This document shows, in pieces, positions 1 to 9,136 of a stretch of DNA of 64,000 nt (its first letter is position 1; each line of letters starts with the position of its first letter). The translations under genes and the position numbers were made by a program. This stretch comes from Clostridioides sp. ES-S-0054-01 (GTDB taxonomy: Bacteria > Bacillota > Clostridia > Peptostreptococcales > Peptostreptococcaceae): positions 3,627,001 to 3,691,000 of the forward strand of contig CP067346.1 of the NCBI GenBank assembly GCA_021561035.1, in the 5' to 3' direction. Below the pieces are notes generated by a model. It was given only the letters and a program-made list of their open reading frames with translations, was not told where the DNA came from and made no database searches.

Positions 1-1025
1 TTTTTTATTTCAATTAAATTCTTCTCTACAGTTTTTATACGCATCTCTTTTAATTTATCTTTTTGCTTTTTATCTAACAAAACTTGCTCTGCTCCATCTT
101 GTTTATATAAGTCAAGCATTTCTTCTGGCAATATTTCATTATTTGCTATTACATAATCTATTAAATTTTCATCAGTGTGCTTTACTATAGCATTAACATG
201 CTCTAATACATTGTATCCTTCTGTCTCACCTGGCTGAGTCATTATATTTGCTATATATACCTTTGGAGCTAAAGACGACTTAATAGCGTCTACAATACCC
301 TCTACAAGTAAATTTGGTATTATACTCGTATATAAGCTTCCAGGACCCATAATTATAATGTCAGCATCATAAATAGATGCAATAACATCCTTTAATGGCT
401 TGACATCTTTTGGATTTAAAAAAATTTTATCAATAGAGCTTTTTTGACTTTTTGACTCTTCAGGTATGCTAGATTCTCCATTTATTATATTGCCATTTTC
501 TAATTTGGCAACTAAGTTTACATCTTCCAAAGTTACTGGCAAAACTCTTCCTGTTATAGCAAAAATCTCACTTAATTTATATACAGCTTTTTCAAAGTTT
601 CCATACAATCCATTCATAGCAGCCAAAAATAAATTTCCAAAACTCTGACCCTTTAAAAGCCCTTCTGTAAATCTATATTGCATAACTTCATTCATTGTTG
701 GCTCTATATTTGCAAGTGCTAATAGACAGTTTCTTATGTCTCCTGGTGGAAGCATTCCCAAGTCTTCTCTCAATACTCCTGAACCTCCACCATCATCAGC
801 AACAGTTACAATTGCAGTTATGTTTTGTGTAGAATGTTTAAGACCCCTTAAAAATACTGATTGCCCAGTACCTCCACCTATCACAACCACATTTGGTTCT
901 CTATTCTCAACAATAGACCTTTGAAACAGTTTTACTTTTTCATTTTTTGCTTTCTTATATATAAATAACGATACAATTAATGCAATCCAACCTAAAATTC
1001 CTACAATAATAAGTAATTTAGTCAT
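1..1025 (-). CDS. yvcK: YvcK/CofD-like gluconeogenesis factor (3' end cut by window edge)
   Basis: The minus-strand frame stays open from ATG at 1025 to base 1, so the C terminus lies outside the window; 341 codons are visible. GGAGG sits 5 bases before the ATG. A hydrophobic N-terminal segment (about residues 4-22) predicts one membrane anchor. The Rossmann-type motif VVVIGGGTGQSVFLRGLK follows at about residue 46, then TVADDGGGSGVLR, PPGDIRNCL and GPGSLYTSI, all typical of the YvcK branch of the CofD superfamily. In Bacillus, YvcK supports growth on gluconeogenic carbon sources and cell-wall homeostasis; enzymatic activity is not established. It follows rapZ by 11 bases, the conserved rapZ-yvcK arrangement, so the two are probably co-transcribed. 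The N-terminal membrane segment is extra relative to the Bacillus protein as I remember it. Confidence 0.93.
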   Translation of the reverse strand, partial: MTKLLIIVGILGWIALIVSLFIYKKAKNEKVKLFQRSIVENREPNVVVIGGGTGQSVFLRGLKHSTQNITAIVTVADDGGGSGVLREDLGMLPPGDIRNCLLALANIEPTMNEVMQYRFTEGLLKGQSFGNLFLAAMNGLYGNFEKAVYKLSEIFAITGRVLPVTLEDVNLVAKLENGNIINGESSIPEESKSQKSSIDKIFLNPKDVKPLKDVIASIYDADIIIMGPGSLYTSIIPNLLVEGIVDAIKSSLAPKVYIANIMTQPGETEGYNVLEHVNAIVKHTDENLIDYVIANNEILPEEMLDLYKQDGAEQVLLDKKQKDKLKEMRIKTVEKNLIEIK

Positions 1026-1036
1026 GTTTGCCTCCA

Positions 1037-1894
1037 TTATCGCAACATAGAGTCTCTATGTTTCTTTACAACTCTATATCCCTTATTAGATAAATCCTCC
1101 GCTATAAGATTTGTTATAGTAACTGACCTATGTCTTCCACCTGTGCATCCGATACCAATTACTAAATGTTGTTTTCCTTCCTCTATATATTGAGGTACTA
1201 AAAAATGAATCATATCTAAAAGTTTCACATAAAATTCTTCACTGATTTTAGAATTCATAACATAATCTCTAACTTCTTTATAATCACCAGTTTTAGCTCT
1301 TAATTCTTCAACATAATAGGGATTTGGAAGGAATCTTACATCGAATACTAAATCTGCATCAGCAAGTATACCATGTTTAAATCCAAAAGATACTACAGAA
1401 ATAGTTAGGTTTGGATTATCTTCACCAGAAGAATATATTTTCTTTATTTCTTCTTTAAGGTCTTTTGGTTTCATATTAGTTGTATCAATTATACATGTAG
1501 ATAATTCTTTTAAAGGCTCCATTATTTTTCTTTCCATTTTTATGCCTTCTGGAATCTGCATATCTTTTGCTAATGGATGATTTCTTCTTGTCATTTTATA
1601 TCTCTTCAACAATACATCATCATTACAATCCAAATATACCATTTCATATTCATAATTTTCTTTTTCCAAGTAATTTAAACTTTCATGAAGAGCTTCAAAA
1701 AACTTTCTCCCTCTTATATCTATCCCTAGAGCAACTTTATCAATACTTGAATTTGGTTGATAACATAATTCTGCAAATTTAGTTATCAAAGCAGGAGGTA
1801 GATTATCTACACAATAAAATCCCATATCCTCTAAAGCTCTCATTGTCTCACTTTTTCCAGATCCTGAAAGACCTGTAACTATAACAAATTTCAT
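1037..1894 (-). CDS. rapZ: RapZ/YvcJ family nucleotide-binding protein
   Basis: A 285-residue protein, the usual family length. Walker A is at residues 8-15 (GLSGSGKS) directly after the N-terminal strand; the C-terminal domain carries GIGCTGGRHRSV, a family hallmark. YvcJ of Bacillus is a P-loop protein with NTPase activity; E. coli RapZ is an RNA-binding adaptor controlling glmS through GlmY/GlmZ and RNase E. Those small RNAs are not expected here, so the exact role in this organism is inferred only from family. The start has an excellent AAGGGAGGAG ribosome binding site. It sits between a PHP phosphoesterase and yvcK, in the conserved Firmicutes cluster with murB. Confidence 0.95.
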   Translation of the reverse strand: MKFVIVTGLSGSGKSETMRALEDMGFYCVDNLPPALITKFAELCYQPNSSIDKVALGIDIRGRKFFEALHESLNYLEKENYEYEMVYLDCNDDVLLKRYKMTRRNHPLAKDMQIPEGIKMERKIMEPLKELSTCIIDTTNMKPKDLKEEIKKIYSSGEDNPNLTISVVSFGFKHGILADADLVFDVRFLPNPYYVEELRAKTGDYKEVRDYVMNSKISEEFYVKLLDMIHFLVPQYIEEGKQHLVIGIGCTGGRHRSVTITNLIAEDLSNKGYRVVKKHRDSMLR

Positions 1895-1924
1895 TGCTAA
1901 CTCCTCCCTTTTATCTTATGTTTA

Positions 1925-2638
1925 TCATATTATAATGTTTTCTACTAATGATATATCCAGATTAGAGCCGGATATAGTCTTCATAGCTAGCTTAAAATCG
2001 CCAACTCTTTCTGGACAATGTGCATCTGAGCCTATTATAAATTTATTTTCTAGCTCTTTTATCTTATTTAATTGATTTACATTCAAAAAAGAATGACTAC
2101 TATTTATTTCAAGTCTAGTACCTGTCTTGTTTGCTGTCTTTGCTACCTCTTCTATATACACATCACCTTTATCTCCAGGATGAGTAATTATAAAAATATC
2201 ATTATTACTTATCGCATTTATTACAGCTTTTGTATTATATTCTTTAGCCTTTTCAGTTTTAAATATATAATTATTACAATGATTTAATAAACTTTTGAAT
2301 GATGTTGGAGTAGAACCAAAATGATATCCAGCCATAATATAGTCAAATTCTTTAATAAATTTATCATCCATATCTATATTACCTTTATCATCTAATATAT
2401 TACACTCCATACCTAAAAGTACATTTATATCACTATACTTATCATTTAAATAATTTACTTCTTCTCTCATTTTAAGAATATCTTTTTTATTTACACCATA
2501 TGCAATATGTTTATAACTATGGTCTGATATTCCTATTGTCTTTATTCCTTTAGAAATGGCCACCTTTACATTGTCCTCAATAGTCCCTTTGCCATGACTA
2601 TATAATGTATGTGTATGATAATCAGCCAGTATTTTCAT
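1925..2638 (-). CDS. PHP-domain metal-dependent phosphoesterase
   Basis: A 237-residue protein opening with DYHTHTLYSHGKGTIEDNV, the HxH metal motif of the PHP (polymerase and histidinol phosphatase) fold. Further metal ligands are visible: the SDHSYK motif, ITHPGD near residue 155, and the C-terminal IGSDAHCPERVGD. It resembles the YcdX/HisK-like small phosphatase branch; the physiological substrate cannot be told from sequence. It starts 3 bases after the murB stop and ends 30 bases before rapZ, so it is an operon member. A histidinol-phosphatase function is possible but no his genes are near. Confidence 0.85.
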   Translation of the reverse strand: MKILADYHTHTLYSHGKGTIEDNVKVAISKGIKTIGISDHSYKHIAYGVNKKDILKMREEVNYLNDKYSDINVLLGMECNILDDKGNIDMDDKFIKEFDYIMAGYHFGSTPTSFKSLLNHCNNYIFKTEKAKEYNTKAVINAISNNDIFIITHPGDKGDVYIEEVAKTANKTGTRLEINSSHSFLNVNQLNKIKELENKFIIGSDAHCPERVGDFKLAMKTISGSNLDISLVENIII

Positions 2639-2641
2639 TTG

Positions 2642-3556
2642 TTAATCCTCTCCAAGTATTTTGACTTCTTCTTCCAACATAACTCCAAACTTGGCATAGA
2701 CAGCACTTTTTATAACATATATTAAATCTAAAATATCTTTAGCACTTGCTTCTCCTTGATTAACTACAAATCCACAATGCTTCTCAGATACTTGTGCTCC
2801 TCTCAAAGTAAGACCTCTTAATCCAGTTTCTTCTATTAATTTACCGGCAAAATATCCTGTTGGTCTTTTAAATGTACTTCCTGCACTAGCAAAATTTAAT
2901 GGTTGTTTAGTTATTCTTCTTGTTGCTAAATCCTCCATTAAACTTTTTATTTCATCATAATTTCCTTTTTGTAACTCTAATTCTGCTGATAGAGCTATAT
3001 ACCCATTTTTCGATATTATACTTTTTCTATACCCAAATTCCATCTGTTCATTTGACAGTTCAAAAATATTTCCTTCCATATCCATAAGTCTTACTGACTT
3101 TACTATATCCTTCATTTCACCGCCATATGCTCCAGCATTCATGGCTAATGCTCCTCCTAATGTCCCAGGTATCCCTGATGCAAACTCAAATCCTTTTAAT
3201 TCTTGCTTTTGGAGAGCTTTACCTAAAACTGATAACAAAACTCCTGACTGAGCAGTCATCCTAGTATCATTTATCTCATAAGAATTGAAATTATCAGCTA
3301 ATTCTATTACCATTCCTCTTATTCCACCATCTTTAATTAAAATGTTTGAACCATTTCCAATTATTAAATATGGAATAGATTCTTTTTTTACCAATTGAAG
3401 TATATTCTTCAGTTGTTCTTCAGTTCTAGGTCTAATTAATATATCTGCTGGTCCTCCTACCCTAAATGAAATATGTTTTTTCATAGGTTCATCGACTTTT
3501 ATATCATCTTTACTTAATATATTTAATAAACTTTCATATATATCTTGATTATTCAT
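2642..3556 (-). CDS. murB: UDP-N-acetylenolpyruvoylglucosamine reductase
   Basis: MurB reduces UDP-GlcNAc-enolpyruvate to UDP-MurNAc with NADPH and FAD in cytosolic peptidoglycan precursor synthesis. I chose the ATG at 3556 (304 residues) because GGGAGG lies 7 bases upstream; an in-frame ATG at 3595 has no good site. FAD-binding segments are visible: RVGGPADILIRP, GNGSNILIKDGG, and the ASGIPGTLGGALAMNAGAYG motif. The catalytic serine lies in FASAGSTFKRP and the C-terminal glutamate in GVMLEEEVKIL. The architecture is type II (Gram-positive) MurB, without the extra inserted loop. It is the first gene of the murB-PHP-rapZ-yvcK run. Confidence 0.96.
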   Translation of the reverse strand: MNNQDIYESLLNILSKDDIKVDEPMKKHISFRVGGPADILIRPRTEEQLKNILQLVKKESIPYLIIGNGSNILIKDGGIRGMVIELADNFNSYEINDTRMTAQSGVLLSVLGKALQKQELKGFEFASGIPGTLGGALAMNAGAYGGEMKDIVKSVRLMDMEGNIFELSNEQMEFGYRKSIISKNGYIALSAELELQKGNYDEIKSLMEDLATRRITKQPLNFASAGSTFKRPTGYFAGKLIEETGLRGLTLRGAQVSEKHCGFVVNQGEASAKDILDLIYVIKSAVYAKFGVMLEEEVKILGED

Positions 3557-3626
3557 TATATTTCCTCCCAAATTATACTGAACTTTAGCTGTCATTATTA
3601 TTTAAATTACATTAATATATAGTATT

Positions 3627-3707
3627 AACTATATTCAATAATATATGATTTTGCTTATCATATGGATTTTATATTTTAAGTTTCTTAATTACAAACTATA
3701 TTCAATA
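3627..3707. repeat. Pair of 14-bp direct repeats upstream of murB
   Basis: AACTATATTCAATA occurs at 3627-3640 and again at 3694-3707, same orientation, 67 bases apart start to start. Both lie in the AT-rich region between the FNT gene terminator and murB, where the murB promoter must sit. They could be operator half-sites or alternative promoter elements (the minus strand reads TATTGAATATAGTT). Function is unproven. Confidence 0.5.
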
Positions 3708-3765
3708 AATATATAATAAAGTAAAAAAAAAAAAATAACAACATATAAAAGAATATAAATACTTT

Positions 3766-3800
3766 AAAAAAAGCATCAATATCACTGATATCAATGCTTT
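3766..3800 (-). terminator. Rho-independent terminator after the FNT channel gene
   Basis: On the minus strand a stem GCATTGATATC / GATATTGATGC with loop AGT (arms 3773-3783 and 3787-3797, extended by AAA/TTT) pairs fully if two G-U wobbles are allowed, and is followed by a run of seven T. On the plus strand the same positions become two C/A mismatches, which supports the minus-strand reading. It is 29 bases past the FNT stop codon. Confidence 0.85.
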
Positions 3801-3828
3801 AAAAGGCAATTTAATTCGTATTATTTAT

Positions 3829-4599
3829 CTAACTATTTTTAACATAGCAAAGATAATAAATTCCTCCAACTACTATAGAACCTCCAATGATGTTTCCAAG
3901 TGTTACAAACACCAAATTAGTCATGAATTGAACCATAGTTATATTTGCTCCTAATGCCATTCCCATTGGTATAAAAAACATGTTTGCAACGCTATGTTGG
4001 AATCCACATAACACAAATAGCATTATTGCTGTCCAGCATGAAGCTAATTTTGATATTACGTCTTGAGATGCTGTAGACATCCATACAGCTAAAACTACTA
4101 GAATATTACAAAGTATTGCTTTTAAAAACATTGAAACTATAGTTGAATTAACTTTAGCTTCTGCCACAGCTATAGCTTTTGTAGCTGCATCCCCTGTCAA
4201 TGTAGAAGAATAAAATACAAGTGCTACTAACAAAATTGAACCTACTAAATTTGCAAAATAAACCAGTCCCCAGTTTCTTAACATTTTTCCTAATGTTATT
4301 TTTTTGTCCATAAGTGGAATAAGCATTAAAGTATTTCCAGTAAATAACTCTGCTCCTGCTACCACTACAAGCATAAGACCTACTGGAAAGACCATAGCAC
4401 TTAAAAAACCCGCTACTCCTGGGTCTATCTTGCCAAAAGTTTGGCTAACTATCATACTCCCCAATGCCCCTAAACCTATAAATGCTCCTCCAAATAAACC
4501 TAATAAAATTGCATTTTGTGTTGAAATGTTTGCTTTTTTAATGCCTGCACTTATAGTTGCTTGTGCAGTTTCCCCAGGTGTCAAGAATCCTTTACTCAT
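3829..4599 (-). CDS. Formate/nitrite transporter (FNT) family channel
   Basis: A 256-residue integral membrane protein from the ATG at 4599, which has AAGGGGGAAGG just upstream; a longer in-frame start at 4665 lacks a site. Six hydrophobic segments, a glycine-rich first helix (AILLGLFGGAFIGLGALGS) and the motif AELFTGNTLML match the FNT fold, a pentameric channel for small anions such as formate, nitrite or hydrosulfide. The later GFQHSVANMFFIP segment carries the conserved pore histidine. No pyruvate formate-lyase, nitrite or sulfite reductase genes are adjacent, so the anion is not identified. It is monocistronic with its own terminator, divergent from cls. Confidence 0.9.
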   Translation of the reverse strand: MSKGFLTPGETAQATISAGIKKANISTQNAILLGLFGGAFIGLGALGSMIVSQTFGKIDPGVAGFLSAMVFPVGLMLVVVAGAELFTGNTLMLIPLMDKKITLGKMLRNWGLVYFANLVGSILLVALVFYSSTLTGDAATKAIAVAEAKVNSTIVSMFLKAILCNILVVLAVWMSTASQDVISKLASCWTAIMLFVLCGFQHSVANMFFIPMGMALGANITMVQFMTNLVFVTLGNIIGGSIVVGGIYYLCYVKNS

Positions 4600-4916
4600 A
4601 AATCCTTCCCCCTTAAAAATTATACTTTTACTTGTCTTTTTATGGCAACAATTATATAATAACAATATAATATATAATAATTTTTATTAACATAAAAAAT
4701 ATATTATACGCTTATATATACTTGTCTTATATAATTATATTATTTATTATATAACAATTTTGTTAACTTCGAAATAATTTATATTGAATTTGAAAAATTT
4801 ACCTTTCGATTATTTATTTTACTTTTTTATTGTTGAGGTATTATATATAATAGATATATGTTTGTGTTATTATATATAATTACTTATTTTAATAAATATT
4901 TGAAGGAGGAAGTTTT
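4600..4916. other. Divergent intergenic region between FNT gene and cls
   Basis: About 317 bases, very AT-rich. It must hold promoters for both divergent genes. For cls a weak candidate is TTGTTG near 4830 with a TATA-like sequence 17 bases on; for the FNT gene I see no convincing pair. No ORF, RNA gene or strong hairpin was seen. Confidence 0.4.
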
Positions 4917-6395
4917 ATGTTCGATATATCATTTTTCGAAATGTCAATATATGAAATAACAGTTACTACAATATATATAATTAATTTTATGGTTATACTG
5001 AACCTTATCTTTAGAGAAAAGAGAAACATAAATACAACTCTAACATGGCTTATTATATTAGTATTGATTCCTGCCCTTGGATTCATACTTTACATAGCTT
5101 TTGGTAGAAATATTTCAAAAAACAATATGTTTAGATTGAAAGAAAAGGATGATAAGATAATCAAAAGTAATATACTAGATACTCAGGTTAAACTCCAATC
5201 TACATCTGAAATTGATTCAGATATACATCAACATAAGGATATGATTTATGCATTGGCCAATTCAAATAATGCTCATTACACCAATAATAACGATGTGTGG
5301 ATTTATGCTGAGTCTAGTCAATTTTTTAACAGTCTTCTTGAAGAACTTAAAAAAGCTGAAAAATATATAAACATACAATTTTATATTTTCAAAGATGACA
5401 AAATTGGAACTGAAATAATAGACGTTCTAGTAAACAAGGCTAAAGAAGGTGTTGAAGTAAGACTTTTATTTGACGCAGTTGGTGGTAGAACACTAAAAAA
5501 TAGTACACTTTCCAGACTTAAAGAAAGTGGTGTTAAAGTTGGAAGCTTCTTCCCATCATTCTTAAAAATTGTAAACTTTAACTTAAACTATAGAAATCAC
5601 CGAAAAATTATTGTCATTGATGGTAAAGTAGGATTTGTAGGTGGATATAATATTGGTGACGAATATTTAGGTAGAAATCCAAAATTTGGCCTATGGAGAG
5701 ATACACATACTAAGCTTACTGGTGATTGTGTAATTGACCTAAATATGAGATTTATCCTTGATTGGAGATACACAACTAAAGAAGATTTAGACTTAGAAAA
5801 GTACTTTTTGGAAGAAGCAAACTCTAATCACCTTTCTGAAAATATTGGAATTCAGATAGTATCAAGTGGTCCAGATATATTAGAACTTGACGAGATTAAA
5901 TATGGTTACCTCAAAATGATTCAGAAAGCTAGAAAGTATATATACATACAGAGTCCTTATTTAATACTTGACTCAACATTTATAGATACTTTAAAAATAG
6001 CTTGTTTATCTGGCGTTGATGTGAGAATTATGATTCCTTCTAAACCTGACCATCCCTTTGTATACTGGGCATCATATTCATATGCTGGAGAACTTTTAAA
6101 ATTTGGAGCTAAAATCTACACTTATGGTCAAAATGCATTTTTACATGCTAAGACAATAGTTATAGATGACTCTATATGTTCTATAGGAACAGCCAATATG
6201 GATATAAGAAGTTTTGAGCTTAATTTTGAAGTAAATGCATTTATGTACTCTTCAAAAAAAGCATTAGAGCAAAGAATTATATTTGAAAATGATATTTTAA
6301 ATTCAAAAGAAATAACATTAGATATATATAATTCTAGGTCTACTTATATAAAAATCAAAGAATCAATTTCCAGACTATTATCAGCAGTTTTATAA
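4917..6395 (+). CDS. cls: Cardiolipin synthase (phospholipase D family)
   Basis: A 492-residue protein with GAAGGAGGA upstream of the ATG. Two N-terminal membrane segments (about residues 8-28 and 40-60) precede two phospholipase D domains. The HKD motifs are NHRKIIVIDG followed by VGFVGGYNIGDEY (about residues 224-246) and FLHAKTIVIDDS followed by IGTANMDIRSF (about residues 405-430). This is the bacterial ClsA/YwnE architecture, which condenses two phosphatidylglycerol molecules into cardiolipin and glycerol at the membrane. It stands alone between the divergent FNT gene and the hydrogenase operon. Substrate specificity within the PLD superfamily is inferred from architecture. Confidence 0.93.
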   Translation: MFDISFFEMSIYEITVTTIYIINFMVILNLIFREKRNINTTLTWLIILVLIPALGFILYIAFGRNISKNNMFRLKEKDDKIIKSNILDTQVKLQSTSEIDSDIHQHKDMIYALANSNNAHYTNNNDVWIYAESSQFFNSLLEELKKAEKYINIQFYIFKDDKIGTEIIDVLVNKAKEGVEVRLLFDAVGGRTLKNSTLSRLKESGVKVGSFFPSFLKIVNFNLNYRNHRKIIVIDGKVGFVGGYNIGDEYLGRNPKFGLWRDTHTKLTGDCVIDLNMRFILDWRYTTKEDLDLEKYFLEEANSNHLSENIGIQIVSSGPDILELDEIKYGYLKMIQKARKYIYIQSPYLILDSTFIDTLKIACLSGVDVRIMIPSKPDHPFVYWASYSYAGELLKFGAKIYTYGQNAFLHAKTIVIDDSICSIGTANMDIRSFELNFEVNAFMYSSKKALEQRIIFENDILNSKEITLDIYNSRSTYIKIKESISRLLSAVL

Positions 6396-6713
6396 ATCTT
6401 TTATTTTATAAAAATTTTACATTTTAGTTTATTTTTTAAAGTTTTTTATATGTATTATTTTTTTTTTATTGAATTTAGCTCATTTTTTTTATTTTTTTTA
6501 ACTATTCTGAATTATTTTATATTATAATAGACTAGTATAGTTTTTATTTTTAATTAGGTAACTTTTTTGCATTGTTTTTATGAATAAAGAAATTGTTGTA
6601 TATTATTCTTTCTTTATTGTTTTGGTTTTGTTCACCAACATAATGTTGGAGTCAACTCATGGTTAATTATTTTATGAAAAATAATAACTTTAAAAAGAAA
6701 AGGGGGATTTGTT
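6396..6713 (+). promoter_or_regulatory. hym upstream region with nested inverted repeats
   Basis: This gap holds three palindromes before hymA. First, AATAAAGAAA (6583-6592) pairs with TTTCTTTATT (6609-6618), followed by T-rich sequence; it may terminate cls. Second, CCAACAT-A-ATGTTGG at 6635-6649 extends imperfectly outward to TTG...CAA. Third, GTTAATTATTTT and AAAATAATAAC flank ATGA at about 6663-6689, just before the hymA ribosome binding site. The last two are placed like operators. They do not match the Rex consensus (TTGTTAA-N4-TTAACAA) well. A TATAAT at 6523-6528 is a possible -10 without a good -35. Confidence 0.45.
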
Positions 6714-7211
6714 ATGTGCGATTTTATTTCACACAACAAGCAATTATTTGACGAACTAGATATATTTATTGACTCTCTTGCAACAAAGGAAGGCGCGTTA
6801 ATACAAGTTCTACATGAAGCTCAGGGCATATTTGGATATCTTCCAAAAGAAGTTCAGCTTCATGTTGCCAGAAAACTTGGAGTAGCTCCTGCAAAGGTGT
6901 ATGGGGTTGTTACATTCTATTCTTATTTTACTACAGAACCTGTAGGTAAGTATAAAATCAGTGTCTGTCTAGGGACTGTATGTTTTGTAAAAGGTGCTGA
7001 CAAAATTTTAAGTGCTTTTGAAAAACAACTTGGTATAAAAGTTGGAGAAACTACTAGTGATTTTAAATTTTCTTTAGAAGGTTTAAGATGTTTGGGGGCA
7101 TGTGGTTTAGCTCCAGTTGTTACTGTAAATGGTAAAGTTTATGGTAAAGTAAAACCTGACCAAGTAAGCGAAATATTAGATACTTATAGAGAATTAGAAT
7201 TGAATTGTTAA
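6714..7211 (+). CDS. hymA: Hydrogenase subunit HymA (NuoE-like, 2Fe-2S)
   Basis: A 165-residue thioredoxin-like ferredoxin, the size of NuoE/HoxE/HydC subunits. The four-cysteine signature for one [2Fe-2S] cluster is visible as CLGTVC (about residue 85) and CLGACG (about residue 126). The N-terminal half (EAQGIFGYLPKEVQ, KVYGVVTFYSYF) is typical of the family. It starts a three-gene operon with hymB 16 bases and hymC about 2.4 kb downstream, and has AAAGGGGG before its ATG. It would relay electrons within the cytosolic NAD- and ferredoxin-linked HymABC hydrogenase. Confidence 0.95.
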   Translation: MCDFISHNKQLFDELDIFIDSLATKEGALIQVLHEAQGIFGYLPKEVQLHVARKLGVAPAKVYGVVTFYSYFTTEPVGKYKISVCLGTVCFVKGADKILSAFEKQLGIKVGETTSDFKFSLEGLRCLGACGLAPVVTVNGKVYGKVKPDQVSEILDTYRELELNC

Positions 7212-7227
7212 GAGGGGTGAATAAATA

Positions 7228-9114
7228 ATGCGTAAAGTAAATTCATTTGATGAATTAAAAGTTTTAGCTGATGAGCTGAAACCTAATCTTAGCTTAAGAA
7301 AAAATTATTCTAAGGAAAATGTATTAAGAAGAGAATTACTTGTTTGTTGTGATACTGGATGTACATCTTCAAACAGTCTGGAAATAGTTAGTGAATTAGA
7401 AAATGAAATAAAAAAATCAGGAATCCAAGACAAGGTTAGTGTTCGTTTGACAGGTTGTTTTGGTTTCTGTGCTCAAGGTCCTATCGTAAAAGTTTATCCT
7501 GATAACGTTTTCTACGTAAAGGTTGATCCATCTGATGCTGAAAAGATAGTTCAAAGCCACTTAATTAGAAATACAGTTGTTGAGGAATTATTATATGAAG
7601 AAGAATCTTCAAATAAAAAAGTAGAAGAACAAGAAGAAATGTCCTTCTATAAAAAACAGTTACGTATAGCTTTAAAAAATTGCGGGCTTATAGACCCAGA
7701 TAGTATAGAAGAATATATTGCCAATGATGGTTATTTGGCTCTAGGCAAATGTTTAACTTCTCTTACTCCTCAAGAAGTTATTGCAGAGGTAAAAACTTCT
7801 GGTCTTCGTGGTAGAGGTGGCGCTGGTTTCCCTACAGGTTCTAAATGGGAAGCTGCTTCAAAAAATCCAGCTGGTCCAACAGATAAAAAGTTTGTTGTAT
7901 GTAATGCTGATGAGGGTGACCCAGGTGCATTTATGGATAGATCTGTACTTGAAGGTGACCCACATAGTGTGCTAGAAGCTATGGCAATATGTGGATATGC
8001 TATAGGTTCTGATACAGGATATATATACATAAGAGCAGAATATCCAAAATCTATAGAAAGATTAAAAGTAGCTATAGCTCAAGCTGAAAAATACGGTTTA
8101 CTTGGTGAAAATATCTTAGGTACTGGATTTAACTTTAAATTAGAATTAAAATATGGTGCAGGTGCTTTTGTTTGTGGTGAAGGTACAGCACTAATGCATT
8201 CAATTGAAGGTAGACGTGGTGAGCCTAGAATGAAGACTTATAGTTCTTCTAAGAGTGGTTTATGGAAATCTCCTACTTGCTTAAATAACGTTGAGACTTT
8301 TGCTAATATACCTGCTATTATACTTAAGGGTGGAGATTGGTTTGCTAACTTAGGTACTGAAGATTCTAGTGGTACTAAAGTCTTTGCTCTTGGTGGAAAA
8401 GTAGAGAATGTAGGACTTGTTGAAGTTCCAATGGGTACTACTTTAAGAGATATTGTATTTGAAATTGGTGGAGGAATCCCTGAAGATAAGAAATTCAAGG
8501 CTGTTCAAACAGGTGGTCCATCTGGTGGATGTATACCAACTGAACATTTAGACACTCCTATAGACTTTGGTTCATTAAGTTCTATCGGTTCAATGATGGG
8601 CTCTGGTGGTATGCTTGTTCTTGATGAATCTGACTGTATGGTAGATATAGCCAAGTTCTTCCTTGAGTTTACTGTTGAAGAATCTTGTGGTAAATGTACA
8701 CCTTGTCGTATAGGTACTACAAGATTATTAGAAATATTAACTAAAATTACAGAAGGTAATGGTACTCTACAAGATTTAGATGACCTAGAAAACCTTGCTG
8801 AAACTATACAAACTGCTTCATTATGTGGTCTTGGTAAAGCTGCTCCAAACCCTGTTTTAAGTACTCTTCAATATTTCAAAGATGAGTATATAGCTCATGT
8901 TGTAGATAAGAAATGTCCTGCTGGTAAATGTCAGAACTTACTTTCTTACTTTATAACAGATGACTGTAAGGGTTGTACAAAATGTTCTAGAGTGTGTCCT
9001 GCTGGTTGTATAACAGGTTCTGTTAAGGAACAACATACAATAGATACTTCTAAGTGTCTAAAATGTGGTGCTTGTATAGATAATTGTACATTTAACGCTA
9101 TAATCAAGAAATAA
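7228..9114 (+). CDS. hymB: Hydrogenase subunit HymB (NuoF-like, FMN/NADH-binding)
   Basis: A 628-residue multi-domain subunit. An N-terminal thioredoxin-like 2Fe-2S domain (CCDTGCTSS, later CFGFCAQGP) is followed by the NuoF core with the glycine-rich NADH/FMN motif GLRGRGGAGFPTGSKW and CNADEGDPGAFMDR, the 4Fe-4S motif ESCGKCTPCRIGTTRL, and a C-terminal 2x[4Fe-4S] ferredoxin module (CKGCTKCSRVCP and CLKCGACIDNC). This fused layout matches the flavin subunit of electron-bifurcating [FeFe] hydrogenases such as Thermotoga HydB. It should oxidise NADH or reduce NAD+ together with ferredoxin at HymC. It sits between hymA and hymC with short gaps and good ribosome binding sites. Confidence 0.96.
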   Translation: MRKVNSFDELKVLADELKPNLSLRKNYSKENVLRRELLVCCDTGCTSSNSLEIVSELENEIKKSGIQDKVSVRLTGCFGFCAQGPIVKVYPDNVFYVKVDPSDAEKIVQSHLIRNTVVEELLYEEESSNKKVEEQEEMSFYKKQLRIALKNCGLIDPDSIEEYIANDGYLALGKCLTSLTPQEVIAEVKTSGLRGRGGAGFPTGSKWEAASKNPAGPTDKKFVVCNADEGDPGAFMDRSVLEGDPHSVLEAMAICGYAIGSDTGYIYIRAEYPKSIERLKVAIAQAEKYGLLGENILGTGFNFKLELKYGAGAFVCGEGTALMHSIEGRRGEPRMKTYSSSKSGLWKSPTCLNNVETFANIPAIILKGGDWFANLGTEDSSGTKVFALGGKVENVGLVEVPMGTTLRDIVFEIGGGIPEDKKFKAVQTGGPSGGCIPTEHLDTPIDFGSLSSIGSMMGSGGMLVLDESDCMVDIAKFFLEFTVEESCGKCTPCRIGTTRLLEILTKITEGNGTLQDLDDLENLAETIQTASLCGLGKAAPNPVLSTLQYFKDEYIAHVVDKKCPAGKCQNLLSYFITDDCKGCTKCSRVCPAGCITGSVKEQHTIDTSKCLKCGACIDNCTFNAIIKK

Positions 9115-9136
9115 CTTATTTGGAGGAGGAATAACA

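Noticed and set aside
736-924. Plus-strand frames opposite yvcK and many other genes
   Set aside because: They are antisense shadows of clear minus-strand genes, lack ribosome binding sites and show no recognisable motifs.
3829-4599. Calling the FNT gene a hydrosulfide channel
   Set aside because: A C. difficile FNT protein is known as a hydrosulfide channel, but no sulfite-reductase genes are adjacent here and sequence alone does not set the ion.
6663-6689. Rex operator before hymA
   Set aside because: The arms read GTTAATTATTTT rather than TTGTTAA with a short central spacer, so a Rex call is not supported.
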